From JABWBH01 sp964526695 (GTDB lineage Bacteria > Planctomycetota > Phycisphaerae > UBA1845), in assembly GCA_964526695.1 (NCBI GenBank), contig CAZGJA010000133.1:1-64000 (forward strand): a stretch of 64,000 nt of DNA, in the 5' to 3' direction. The position numbers were made by a program, and so were the translations under genes. Shown piece after piece: positions 44,043 through 52,974 of this stretch (positions are counted from its first letter, which is position 1; every line of letters starts with the position of its first letter). A model generated the notes under the pieces. That model was not told where the DNA came from and ran no database searches. It worked only from the letters and a program-made list of their open reading frames with translations.

Positions 44043-44122
44043 CTCCCCAAAAAAAAACTCGAAAAGAGCCGCTCCCGACGGAGGGAGTATATCCAAGAAT
44101 GTGGGTAAACCTAAGCATAAAT

Positions 44123-44535
44123 GGCTGGGCTATTCTCGGATGCCCCTCCGGGGCACAAAGGCACGCTGCGTCGCAATCTCAAAACGATCCACGCGTTGCG
44201 CACCGGAGTCAGATAGAGACTCAGGCCGCTTCATTGCGGGCGCGGCTCGGAAAGCGGCGGTCCGACTCGCAATGTCCGCCGTGACGCTCCAGCAGCAGGG
44301 ATGGAGGAATCCTCGGACACTCGCATGCTCCACGGGTCCGCTGCTGCGGAGCCGTGCCCCCTGAGCTGCTGCAGATCCCGTCCATTCGCCGCGCCGATGG
44401 CGTGAGCGGACACGCGCCCATCCGCAAACGTAAAACGGCCTGACCGGCGGGACCGCCGATCAGGCCGCTCGTTCACGCTTCATCTCGACGCCATGCGTCG
44501 CCGAAGGAGCCCGTCGCCGCAACTGGATTCGGGAA
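44123..44535. repeat. Intergenic region with composite element copy E (3' half)
   Basis: 44306-44361 (cctcggacactcgcatgctc, then cacgggtccgctgctgcgga and gccgtgcccc) matches the second half of the composite element. Upstream, gcccctccggggc near 44142 is another hairpin repeat. No gene. Confidence 0.65.
44432..44467 (-). terminator. Intrinsic terminator after the six-cysteine repeat gene
   Basis: On the minus strand stem cggcctgatcggcg / cgccggtcaggccg (one mismatch) is followed by TTTT. It is about 70 bp beyond the stop at 44536. Confidence 0.75.
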
Positions 44536-47205
44536 TCAGTCGCCGCAACTCGATTTGACGCACTCGTCGTATTGCGTGTGATACGTCGCGCTGCACTCGT
44601 CGACGGACTTGCCCGCGGCAAGGCACTCGGTCTGAGCGGCTGCGGCGGCTTCGACACAACGGGCGGTGCACTCCGAATCATCCGTCGCGTCGTCGTCATC
44701 GCCTTCGCCGTCGCCACAATAAAGGGCGATGCACTCGTCATAGACGCCGGCGTAGTCCGACCCGCAGCCGTCCTCCGAACCGCCCGCCGCGAGGCATTCC
44801 CCGTACACGATTTCCGCCGTCATGGCACAGTATTCCGTGCAATCCTCGTCGCCCTCATCGTCGCACCCTTCCTCGATGCACTCCGCCACCGCTTCAAGGG
44901 CGTAAGCGCCGCACAAGTCGGCGGACGTGTCCGTGGCGGTGCACTCGGCGTAGATGGCCGACCCTTCCGCGTTGCAGGTTTCCGGGCAGTCCGACGTTTC
45001 GCCGCACTCATCGACCATGCAAACATTCAATCCGTTGAACGCGGCCAGGGCGCAGGTCTCGGCATCGCCGGTATCGACGTAGCAACCGGCGTAATAACTC
45101 ATCGCGCTTTCCAGGCAGTACGAGCCGCAGTCGCCCTCCAGCCCGCAGTGGTCCTCAAGGCAGGCGAGGAAATCGTCCTCCGCGGCGAAGATGCAGTCGT
45201 CCTCCGTTCCGCCGAGCGAGAGGCACTCGCTGATCATCGCGTCGGCCATGGCGCCGCATTCCTCTTCGCAGTCGCCCGGACCTTCATCGCAATGCTCGCT
45301 TTGACAGGTCATGTAGAAGTCGTCGGTCTTCTCGGCGCAGTCCTCCTCGGCATTGCCCTCGGCGACGCACTGGTCGTACACGCGGTGCGCCTCGGAGCCG
45401 CACAGCTCGGCGCAGTCGCCGCTGCCGCCGCATTTGTCGTCGAGGCACGATTCGACCAGCTTGCGGGCGCGGGCGCCGCATTCCAGCTCGCTGCCGCCGT
45501 TGTTGATGCACTCGTCGAAACCGCGCTGCGCCTTGCCGCCGCATTTCTCCTCACAGCCGCGCGCCTCGTCGCAACCGGTCTCCGTGCATTCCACGTACAC
45601 CTGCTCGTAGAAAGCGGCGCAGTCCTCCTCGCCGAGTCCCGCTGAAAGGCACTCGGAGTACACGGCCTCAGCGCCGGCCGCGCACAGCTCTTCGCAGTCC
45701 ACCTCTTCGTCACACTGTTCCGTCAGGCAGCCGTCCAGCGCCTCCACGGCCTCCTGCTCGCAGTCCGCGTCCGACAGCCCGGACGCCGTACAGGATTCAT
45801 AAGCCTCCTGCGCAGCTACGTGGCAGATCTTGGTGCAATCAAACTCCTCGCCGCACTCCGCCAGCGCGCATTCCTGGAGCGTGGCCTGCGCGCCCGGGCC
45901 GCAGTCCTCCTCCGTTCCGCCCGCCAGCAGGCAGTCGTAATACTCATCCTTCGCCGCGTCGAAGCACACGTCCTTGCAATCCTGCTCGTCATCCACGTGG
46001 ACCACCACGGAGCCCTTGACGCGCTCGCCGCTTTCCGACGTGCCGATCACCACCACGACGTAATCGCCGCTTTCGTCGAAGGCGTGCTCAACGTCCTCAC
46101 CCTCGCCGCTGGCGCCGTCGCCGAAGTTCCACAGGTAAGAGAAGCGATCGGAGTCCGAAGCGGCCGGGCCGTCAGCGCCGAGCGCGGTGAACATCACGGT
46201 TTCGCCCGGTCCCGGGTAGGCGCTGGAGACGAGGATGTCCGTGAAGCTGACGGTGTCGGAGGAGAACTCAATGTCGGCGCTGACCGTGTTGCCGTCCGCA
46301 TCCGTCACGTTGACCTCGAAGATGTAGTCGCCGGCGACGAACACGTCCACGACGGCCGCGCCGCCGGGGAGGTTCTCGACCTCGGCGGTCGAATCGCCCG
46401 CGACGAAGGACCATTCCACGTCGTACGGTCTCGTCCCGCCGAAGGGCGTCGACGTCAGGATCAAGGTGACGCCATCATTCGACGCGGGTCGAACGGTGTA
46501 GAACGCCTCCACGCCGAGCGCGATGTCCTGCGCCTCGGTGCCCAGCGACGTCTCCACGTCCCCGACCTCCGAGAATTCCGTGGCGCACAGCGCCTTCAAC
46601 TGCTCGGCCGCATCCGCCAGCGCGTCGTCGCAAGCCGCGTTGTCGTCCGCCGAGTCGCACGCGAAGAATGACTCGAGCACCGCAATGGCCTGGTCGAGGT
46701 TGTCGCACACCGTGTCCTGGGACTTGTTGAATCGCGGGCGGGGCTTGGCGGCCACCGCGGCATCGGCATCGGTCGCCGCGGTTTCGGTCACCGCGGTTTC
46801 CCCGTCGGCGGTCGTCACGTCGGCAATGACCGTGTCGGAGTCGTCGTCATAGGTGAATGTCGCCTCACCGCCGTCGGAGCTGGTCATGTAAACCGGCTGC
46901 CCGTCCTCATCGAACTCGACGGACACGGTGGTCCCGTCCGCCAGCGCCATGTCCACCTGATCCACCGAGGTCAGGTCGCCGTCCTCGTCCTTGTCGCCGT
47001 ACACCGCGTACTCGCCGCCCTCGCCGTCATCGGCGGTCGCGGCCAGGTCGTCCTCCGGGTCCGAGTTGTAGCTGATGACGCGATTGGCGGTTCCATCATC
47101 CGAGCCGCCGCCCGTTCCGCCCGGGCTGCACCCGAGCAAAGTCCACAGGGGCAACGTCCCAAGCCCGGCCAACACGGTCCAACAAACAAGCGATCGCGGT
47201 TTCAT
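44536..47205 (-). CDS. Acidic surface lipoprotein with PKD domain and ten six-cysteine repeats
   Basis: 889 residues. Lipobox TLLGC puts the lipidated Cys at 26. A very acidic N-terminal region with low-complexity Asp/Thr/Ala leads to a PKD-type domain (about 325-420; LWNFGDGASG, YVVVVIGTS). Ten tandem repeats of about 47 residues follow to the C-terminus, each with exactly six Cys spaced C-x3-C-x10-C-x9-C-x10-C-x4-C and helix-favouring sequence between. This looks like a rod of disulphide-locked helical hairpins. I know no named family with this spacing. Ends in its own terminator. Start ATG 47205 fits the lipoprotein signal. Confidence 0.83.
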   Translation of the reverse strand: MKPRSLVCWTVLAGLGTLPLWTLLGCSPGGTGGGSDDGTANRVISYNSDPEDDLAATADDGEGGEYAVYGDKDEDGDLTSVDQVDMALADGTTVSVEFDEDGQPVYMTSSDGGEATFTYDDDSDTVIADVTTADGETAVTETAATDADAAVAAKPRPRFNKSQDTVCDNLDQAIAVLESFFACDSADDNAACDDALADAAEQLKALCATEFSEVGDVETSLGTEAQDIALGVEAFYTVRPASNDGVTLILTSTPFGGTRPYDVEWSFVAGDSTAEVENLPGGAAVVDVFVAGDYIFEVNVTDADGNTVSADIEFSSDTVSFTDILVSSAYPGPGETVMFTALGADGPAASDSDRFSYLWNFGDGASGEGEDVEHAFDESGDYVVVVIGTSESGERVKGSVVVHVDDEQDCKDVCFDAAKDEYYDCLLAGGTEEDCGPGAQATLQECALAECGEEFDCTKICHVAAQEAYESCTASGLSDADCEQEAVEALDGCLTEQCDEEVDCEELCAAGAEAVYSECLSAGLGEEDCAAFYEQVYVECTETGCDEARGCEEKCGGKAQRGFDECINNGGSELECGARARKLVESCLDDKCGGSGDCAELCGSEAHRVYDQCVAEGNAEEDCAEKTDDFYMTCQSEHCDEGPGDCEEECGAMADAMISECLSLGGTEDDCIFAAEDDFLACLEDHCGLEGDCGSYCLESAMSYYAGCYVDTGDAETCALAAFNGLNVCMVDECGETSDCPETCNAEGSAIYAECTATDTSADLCGAYALEAVAECIEEGCDDEGDEDCTEYCAMTAEIVYGECLAAGGSEDGCGSDYAGVYDECIALYCGDGEGDDDDATDDSECTARCVEAAAAAQTECLAAGKSVDECSATYHTQYDECVKSSCGD

Positions 47206-47474
47206 CTAGTTATGGCTCCAGATTGCAAATGGGGAACACTGCGACAGATACGGCAATCATCGGACGCGGAGCTGGGGAGGTTCACCGATTTGACCGCGCA
47301 GAAACCGCGGTGCAGGGCTTTGGTCGCTGATGGCGCAGGAACCGCCGGGCGCGTCGGCGATCACCGACCGGCAGGAATGGCGCGAACGCTGCGGGTCGTC
47401 GCATGTGCGTCCGCGGCGGCGTGCGACTGCCCCGTTCGACGGAGGGTCGCCATCCACAGGGCCTTGCGCGGCGT

Positions 47475-49406
47475 TTAGAGCGCGCACCTCGGCTCGCCGT
47501 TGAATCCGGCGGGTTCTTCCAACGCGCCGAGCTTCTGAATCTCATCGAAGATGCGCATCGTCGCGCGGTGGACGGTTTCTCGGTCGCGCTTGCCTTGAAA
47601 CTCGCTGAGGTCCACCGGTGGACCGAAGCGGAGCCGCGCCCGATGGCGAACGAACATCCCCTTCCACATTCCCTTGAAATACTTCGTGCCGCTGATGTGC
47701 GCGGGGATCACCTTCGCGCCGGTGGACAGCGCCAGCATGGCCACGCCGTCCTTGGGGTCGCTGCCCTGTCCCGGCGGGACGATGCGCCCCTCGATGAAGA
47801 TGCCCATCGCGCCGCCGTCGCGCAGGAGGCGCATCGCCCGTCGCGTCGCTCCCGCGTCCATGCCGTCGCGCTTGACCGGAATGCAATCCACGGTGCGCAT
47901 GAAGAAACCCAGGAAGCGCCCCTCGGTGTACTCCTTCGCCACCATGAAGCCGAACGGGCGATACGGCACCGCGCCGAGCAGCAGGAGCGGATCGCCGTAA
48001 CAGGTGTGGTTGGCGACCACGAGCACGCCGCCCTTGTGCGGAACGGTCGGCTTGTTGACCACCTTCATCCGCCACCAGAACTTCGTGAGAAACTGGTTGA
48101 CGTTCTCCAGGAAGAGAATCCACGCGCGATACGGCGCTCGCGCCAGGCGGATGCCGACGGAGGCGAATCCCGCGATCGACGCGCACACCGCCACGACGAT
48201 AAGAATCACGCCGACCTTGCGGTCCAGATGATCCCACTCCGGCAGCGCCAGCGCGCCCGTGGCAATCAGCAGCGACGCCGTGGAAGCGAGGTCGTTGACG
48301 CCGAACACCCGTCCGCGGAAGCGATTGGGCACGATGCGTTGAAGCGAGGCGTTGAATGCCGCCATCACCGTCACCCCCGATATGCCTCCCAGCACGACGG
48401 CGACCGCCCCGACCCTCCCCGCGGCCGTGGGGGCGAAGCCCATGAACGCGGAAGCCGCCAGCAGCGCCATGCTCCCGCCAACGCCGAACAGCCCCCAGGT
48501 GATGAGCACCTCTCCGCGCAGCGCATCCCCCAGCGCCACCACGCACAGCGACCCGATCACGAACCCCAGCCCGATGCAGGCGCGGTAGTAACTGATGACC
48601 GCGTAGTCCGCCTGCTGATACACGTCGCGCACGATCGCCGGAATCGCGCTGAGCACCAGCGCGCCGCAGTACCACACCATGCACCCGGCGCCCACCAGCT
48701 CCAACACGCGCCGATGCGCCCGGACATAGCGAAAGCCCTCCGTCAGCTCCCGCCACGAGCTGACGTGCCCCGCCGCCGCCGCCGCCGGCGCCGAGCCGGT
48801 CGGCGGACGAATGAGAAAGACGAGCACGGCACTGGCCGCGAACGTGATCGCGTCGCACTTGAACGCCACCTCCGGCGCGTACGCCTGCGCGATCCACCCG
48901 CCCAGCACGGTCGCCGTCATGGTGGCAATGATCCCCAGTCCGCTGATCATGCCGTTGGCGCGGGCGAGCTGGTCGGGGTTGATCAGCGTCGGCAGAAGCG
49001 CGCTGCGCGCCGGCGAGAACAGCGCCGCGAACATGCCCGTCATCAGCAGCGGCGTCACGGAACCCCAACGCCCCCACGCATTGACCCTTTGCAGAAGGCC
49101 CGCGAACGCCAGCATGATCGCGCAGCGCACCACGTCGGCGAGGATCATCAGCGCCCGCCGCGGAAACCGGTCGGCCAGCATTCCCGCCAGCGGCCCCAGC
49201 AGGGCGAAAGGCACGAAGAAGACGAACGTGATGCGGGCCTGCAGCGGCGTGACATCCACCGCGGGACTGATGGCATTCTGCGTCTTAAGGATGGCCATCT
49301 CCGTCAGATGGTCGCCCAGCGCGCTGATCCCGTACGCGCACCACAACAGCATGAAGTTGCGGTTTGAGAGCAGGCGCTGCGGGATGTTCGCGGGACGATG
49401 CGTCAT
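47475..49406 (-). CDS. MFS transporter (LplT-like) fused to PlsC acyltransferase
   Basis: 643 residues. Residues 10-425 are a major facilitator of LplT type (GPLAGMLADRFPRRALM between helices 2 and 3, about 12 helices). Residues 445-625 are a 1-acyl-glycerol-3-phosphate acyltransferase domain with the HX4D motif NHTCYGD (H467, D472) and IFIEGR (539-541) in place of the usual FPEGTR. Such fusions move lysophospholipid across the membrane and reacylate it. The acyl-ACP synthetase domain that completes LplT-Aas fusions is absent. Start ATG 49406. Confidence 0.9.
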   Translation of the reverse strand: MTHRPANIPQRLLSNRNFMLLWCAYGISALGDHLTEMAILKTQNAISPAVDVTPLQARITFVFFVPFALLGPLAGMLADRFPRRALMILADVVRCAIMLAFAGLLQRVNAWGRWGSVTPLLMTGMFAALFSPARSALLPTLINPDQLARANGMISGLGIIATMTATVLGGWIAQAYAPEVAFKCDAITFAASAVLVFLIRPPTGSAPAAAAAGHVSSWRELTEGFRYVRAHRRVLELVGAGCMVWYCGALVLSAIPAIVRDVYQQADYAVISYYRACIGLGFVIGSLCVVALGDALRGEVLITWGLFGVGGSMALLAASAFMGFAPTAAGRVGAVAVVLGGISGVTVMAAFNASLQRIVPNRFRGRVFGVNDLASTASLLIATGALALPEWDHLDRKVGVILIVVAVCASIAGFASVGIRLARAPYRAWILFLENVNQFLTKFWWRMKVVNKPTVPHKGGVLVVANHTCYGDPLLLLGAVPYRPFGFMVAKEYTEGRFLGFFMRTVDCIPVKRDGMDAGATRRAMRLLRDGGAMGIFIEGRIVPPGQGSDPKDGVAMLALSTGAKVIPAHISGTKYFKGMWKGMFVRHRARLRFGPPVDLSEFQGKRDRETVHRATMRIFDEIQKLGALEEPAGFNGEPRCAL

Positions 49407-49723
49407 GCCATTCCATATCCTCAGCCGCCAAGCAAGCCGAGCCCCTCCCTCTCAGAGAGGCGTAGGGGAGGGTCTCCCATGACTCTCCTCTCCCTCCGGG
49501 AGGGTCGGGGGAGGGTCTCGCGTTCCCGCCTCCCACCCTGCCAGAACATACTCACGCGCCCGCGCCACGCAAACGTGGACGGATGGCGGTTGTGCCACAG
49601 GAACGCATTGTGTCACCGGGTAAGAAGTTGTGCATCGGCCGCATCCGCTTGCGGCGGCTTCCCGGCGTCCGGTAGAATCTCCGCTTCGGGACCGGAATCC
49701 TGTCATTTCTCGGGGAATGTTGC
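49407..49723. repeat. Intergenic region with gggagggtc-type repeats
   Basis: Degenerate units such as ctctcctctccctccgggag and gggagggtctc occupy 49440-49530. The region upstream of the propeller gene, 49540-49723, holds no recognised promoter or gene. Confidence 0.5.
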
Positions 49724-51070
49724 ATGGCACCGCTGAAAACGCATCGGGGGCCGTTGTCGGATTGCGCGCGATTCTCGCTCATGGCGACGCTGACGCTGTG
49801 CGGCGCGGCCTGCGCGGGGGACATGGACTGGCTGCAATGGGGCGGTCCGAAGCGGGACTTCACGTTCCGCTCGGCGAAGAACATCGCCACGGCGTGGTCG
49901 GACTCTGGCCCTCCCAAGCTGTGGAGCCGCGAACTCGGCGATGGGTATTCATCCATCCTCGTCGAGGGCGACACGCTCTACACCATGTGCCGCCGCGGCG
50001 ACAGTGACGCGGTTGTGGCACTGGAGGCCAAGACCGGCAAGACGCTGTGGGAGACCACCTACGAGGCGGCGACGAAGACGGAGCAGAACACCGCGTTCGG
50101 TCCCGGCCCGCACGCCACGCCGTTGATCGTCGGCGATCGCCTCTTCACCACCAGCGCGACGCTGAAGGTCAACGCCCTCGACAAGAAAACCGGCAAGATT
50201 CTCTGGACGCACGACCTCTATCAGGAGATGGAGGGCAGCGTGCTCATGTTCGGGTACGGCGCCAGCCCCACGGCGTACAAAGACCTCGTCATCATCACCG
50301 TCCCCGTCCGGGCGCCCGGCGACGCCGACCCGACCGCGGGCGCGCCGAAGGAGGCCAAGTGCTTCGTCGCCGCGTTCAAGCAGTCCGACGGCTCGAAAGC
50401 GTGGACCAGCGAGAAGTTCGTGCGCCTCGGCAACCCGTCGCCATTGCTGGTGAACATCGCCGGGCGCGACCAGCTCATCATGCAGCTTGGGCAGGATCTT
50501 GCCGGGCTGGATCCGGCGGACGGCAAGACGCTTTGGAAGATCAAAGCGAGCAACGACAAGATCGGCTTTGCGATCAGCACGCCGCTGTACAGCGAAGACG
50601 GGATGCTCTTCGTCTCCGCGGCCTACGGCGGCGGCACGTGGGCGTTCAAAGTCGAGAAGAAGGGTGACGTGTTCGAGGCGACGGAGCTGTGGTTCAACAA
50701 GTACCTCCGCGTGCAGCACGGCAGCTTCGTCCGCGTGGGCGATCACCTTTACGGCTCCAGCGGCGACTTCGCGGCCACCCTGCTGATGTGCGTGGACGTG
50801 AAGACCGGCGAGACGCTGTGGCGCGAGCGCGGCTTCGCCAAGGCCAACTGCCTGTACGCGGACGGCAAGCTCGTCATCCTCGATGAGAATGGCGACCTCG
50901 CGCTGGCGGAAGCGAAACCGGAGGCGCTGAAGATCCTCTGCCGCGCCAACATCCTCACGCATCAGGCGTGGACCGTGCCGACCATCATCGGCTCGACCAT
51001 GTATGTCCGCGACCGCAAGACGATCATGGCGCTGGACCTTTCCGCCGGTGCGGCCAAGCCGGTGGGATGA
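49724..51070 (+). CDS. Exported PQQ-like beta-propeller protein
   Basis: 448 residues with a signal peptide (LMATLTLCGAACAG). Blades with the PQQ/BamB motif are seen repeatedly: VVALEAKTGKTLWE, VNALDKKTGKILWT, LAGLDPADGKTLWK, LMCVDVKTGETLWR, TIMALDLS. No catalytic residues of quinoprotein dehydrogenases are seen, so a binding or scaffold role (BamB-like) is more likely than an enzyme. A later ATG at 49781 would also leave a signal peptide. The downstream YceI-TPR gene follows after 270 bp of repeats. Confidence 0.83.
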   Translation: MAPLKTHRGPLSDCARFSLMATLTLCGAACAGDMDWLQWGGPKRDFTFRSAKNIATAWSDSGPPKLWSRELGDGYSSILVEGDTLYTMCRRGDSDAVVALEAKTGKTLWETTYEAATKTEQNTAFGPGPHATPLIVGDRLFTTSATLKVNALDKKTGKILWTHDLYQEMEGSVLMFGYGASPTAYKDLVIITVPVRAPGDADPTAGAPKEAKCFVAAFKQSDGSKAWTSEKFVRLGNPSPLLVNIAGRDQLIMQLGQDLAGLDPADGKTLWKIKASNDKIGFAISTPLYSEDGMLFVSAAYGGGTWAFKVEKKGDVFEATELWFNKYLRVQHGSFVRVGDHLYGSSGDFAATLLMCVDVKTGETLWRERGFAKANCLYADGKLVILDENGDLALAEAKPEALKILCRANILTHQAWTVPTIIGSTMYVRDRKTIMALDLSAGAAKPVG

Positions 51071-51341
51071 GGCGGGGAATGGCGAATGGTGCATGGTGAA
51101 TGCCGAATGCCGAATGGCGAATGGCGAAAGCCGAATGCCGAAAGGCAGAGGACAAGCCGCGTGTGGCACCGGTTTCCAACCGGTGTGTGTAGCACAGGTT
51201 TCCCAACCTGTGCATGATTGCAACCTGCCCTGGATGTGGGATGACTTGATCGCCGGCAGCACGCCGCTTCGTGGACGCCACGGGTAGCGGCATCGGATGA
51301 TGCGGCGAGGCATCTTCAAATCTCAAATGAGGCTACCTTCC
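51071..51341. repeat. Tandem gaatggc repeats and two hairpins
   Basis: 51075-51146 is a degenerate run of gaatgccgaatggcgaa units, followed by hairpins caccgg-tttccaa-ccggtg (51167-51185) and gcacaggtttcccaacctgtgc-type (51192-51213). Same classes as at 10379 and in other gaps. Confidence 0.65.
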
Positions 51342-52589
51342 ATGACTTTTTCCCGTATCGGGCTGGTTGTCAGTGCGTGGATCGCTTTCGCCGGCGTGGC
51401 GGCTCAGGAGCCGGCCCCGCAGGTTCCACTTCGCAGTGATTGCGGGCAGACGCTGGTCGTTGCGGATTCGGTTCTCGACTCCTGCGACGTGTATCACGTC
51501 ATGCCCGGCGAGGATGGACAGCTTGTGGCGATGTCCGACGCGGCCATGAAGCGCGTGGTCGTCACGTGCAACCGGATCGTCGGGTTCATCGGCGTGCCCT
51601 TCGAGTTTGCGGCGGGGCAGAAGATGCTCGCGGCCGGGGCGTTCCGGGTGCCCGTGGCCTCGCTGACCACGGGCAACAGCGACCAGGACGACCAGCTTCG
51701 CGGGGCGATGCTGCTCAACGGCGCCCAGCACGCCGAAATGACGTTCCTCGTCACCGATTGCACACCCGCCGAGCAGACCGGCACGGATCAGGAGTTCGTC
51801 TCCTACCGCTTCACGGTGAAGGGTCAGGTGACGATTCTCGGTGTGAGCAAGGACATTGAGTGCCCGGTGACGGCCACGCGGATGCCGGTGAACTTCAAGC
51901 GCACGTTCATGCGCTATCCCGGCGAGTTCGTGTCGCTGCGCACGCGTTTCGACCTGAAGCCGGCGGATTTCGGCTGGAAGCGGCCGCCGTTCATGACGAA
52001 GGACCTGATCGCGGACACGGTGTCGGTGGACGTGGCGCTGTTTGTCAACGAGATCCCGCCGACACAGACGCTCGATCCGGAGTTTCCCGCGAGCGAACGA
52101 ACGGCCGAGCTGCAGTTCCTCACGCTGCTGCGCGACCTCAACGCGCCGGACAGGGCTTACGCCTTCGCGCGCGAGCAGATGAAGGCTCAGCCGGACAACG
52201 CGCTGCTGCACAACCGCATCGCCTACGCCATCGCGGCCGAGCCGGGCATCCGTAAGCGCAACCTCGAGCTGGCGCTGGAGGCGGCGACGCGTGCCAACAC
52301 GTTGACACAGGAGAAGAAGGCGGGCTACCTCGACACGCTCGCCCGGGTTCATTACGAGCGCGGCGACCTGAAGACCGCGCTGGCCACGTCGCGCAAGGCC
52401 GTGGCGAACCTCGCGGGCGTGGACCCGATGACCGCCGGCGGCATCCAGCAGAGCCTCGCCAAGTACGAGGGCGAGGCGAAGGCCGCAGGGCTGGCGGATG
52501 CGACCCCCGCCCCGGCGGGAGCAGACAAGCCGGCGGAGTCCAAGCCTCAAGCCACGACGGCAACCTCAGAGAAGACGTCCGGCGGATGA
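51342..52589 (+). CDS. Exported YceI-like domain protein with TPR repeats
   Basis: 415 residues. Signal peptide RIGLVVSAWIAFAGVAAQ. Residues about 25-225 follow the YceI lipid-binding beta-barrel pattern (FRVPVASLTTGN, DQLRGAMLL, YRFTVKGQVTILGVSKDIECPVTATR). From about 255 to 390 there are TPR helices (ERTAELQFLTLLRDL, GDLKTALATSRKAV). A Pro/Ala/Thr tail ends the protein. The pairing of the two is unusual and suggests an isoprenoid- or lipid-binding protein with a protein-docking arm. ATG 51342 has GAGG ten bases upstream; starts at 51297 and 51327 are weaker. Confidence 0.72.
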   Translation: MTFSRIGLVVSAWIAFAGVAAQEPAPQVPLRSDCGQTLVVADSVLDSCDVYHVMPGEDGQLVAMSDAAMKRVVVTCNRIVGFIGVPFEFAAGQKMLAAGAFRVPVASLTTGNSDQDDQLRGAMLLNGAQHAEMTFLVTDCTPAEQTGTDQEFVSYRFTVKGQVTILGVSKDIECPVTATRMPVNFKRTFMRYPGEFVSLRTRFDLKPADFGWKRPPFMTKDLIADTVSVDVALFVNEIPPTQTLDPEFPASERTAELQFLTLLRDLNAPDRAYAFAREQMKAQPDNALLHNRIAYAIAAEPGIRKRNLELALEAATRANTLTQEKKAGYLDTLARVHYERGDLKTALATSRKAVANLAGVDPMTAGGIQQSLAKYEGEAKAAGLADATPAPAGADKPAESKPQATTATSEKTSGG

Positions 52590-52852
52590 CCTCATCAGGG
52601 ATCGGATCGAGTGGGCGGACCGTTCTTCCCGCACTCCGAAGCGCCGCCCGCCTTTCCGAACCCGACGCGCAAGCAAGGGCGTGACCGCCGCGCGGCGCCG
52701 GCATCCGGGGCGCCCTCGCTGGCGCTTCGGGTTCTCAGCGCCGATGCATCAACCCACGATGGCGTTGCTGAGAACGCTGACGGTGACGGCCACCTGGGCG
52801 TATTGCCCGGATTCCAGTGGGCACCCACACACAAACTCAGCGTGTGAGTTCC
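52590..52852. other. Upstream region of the S1 gene, no gene
   Basis: Short open frames on both strands have no family features. A cluster of ctcagcg-type words (52735, 52770, 52837) is noted. The likely promoter follows at 52853. Confidence 0.45.
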
Positions 52853-52890
52853 TTGACTTCCGACGGGCGGTTCTGTAGAAAAGAACCGCG
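52853..52890 (+). promoter_or_regulatory. Putative sigma70 promoter with inverted repeat, before rpsA
   Basis: TTGACT (52853-52858) and TAGAAA (52876-52881) are separated by 17 bp. A perfect 8-bp inverted repeat gcggttct / agaaccgc (52867-52874 and 52882-52889) is centred on the -10, so it could be an operator or a hairpin near the transcript start. Confidence 0.5.
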
Positions 52891-52974
52891 ACCGTGATAT
52901 GAAGCAACAATGGAAGGATTCCACACGGCATGTCATTCCGGTTCGCGCCATTGCTGCTTAAGTAAGGTTGTATC

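Larger units (their letters stand above)
42575..44122. mobile_element. Insertion sequence, IS4-type, 1536 bp, with 6-bp target duplication
   Basis: Perfect 18-bp inverted repeats gcttaggtttacccacat at 42581-42598 and its complement at 44099-44116 enclose one transposase region. ATAAAT is duplicated outside both ends (42575-42580 and 44117-44122). Removing the element and one copy restores cccagccATAAATggctggg, so it landed in the loop of a palindromic repeat. The transposase is broken, so the element is probably immobile on its own. Confidence 0.92.

Noticed and set aside
42589..44096. Programmed ribosomal frameshift in the transposase
   Set aside because: A 26-bp duplication explains the shift exactly and no slippery heptamer is seen at the junction.
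47403..49367. Long plus-strand open frame (654 codons) opposite the MFS-PlsC gene
   Set aside because: Antisense shadow in GC-rich DNA: composition is Arg/His-rich without domains, while the opposite strand encodes a complete transporter-acyltransferase.
51075..51146. Regular repeats considered as a CRISPR array
   Set aside because: Units are about 10 bp, degenerate and without unique spacers; no cas genes are near.
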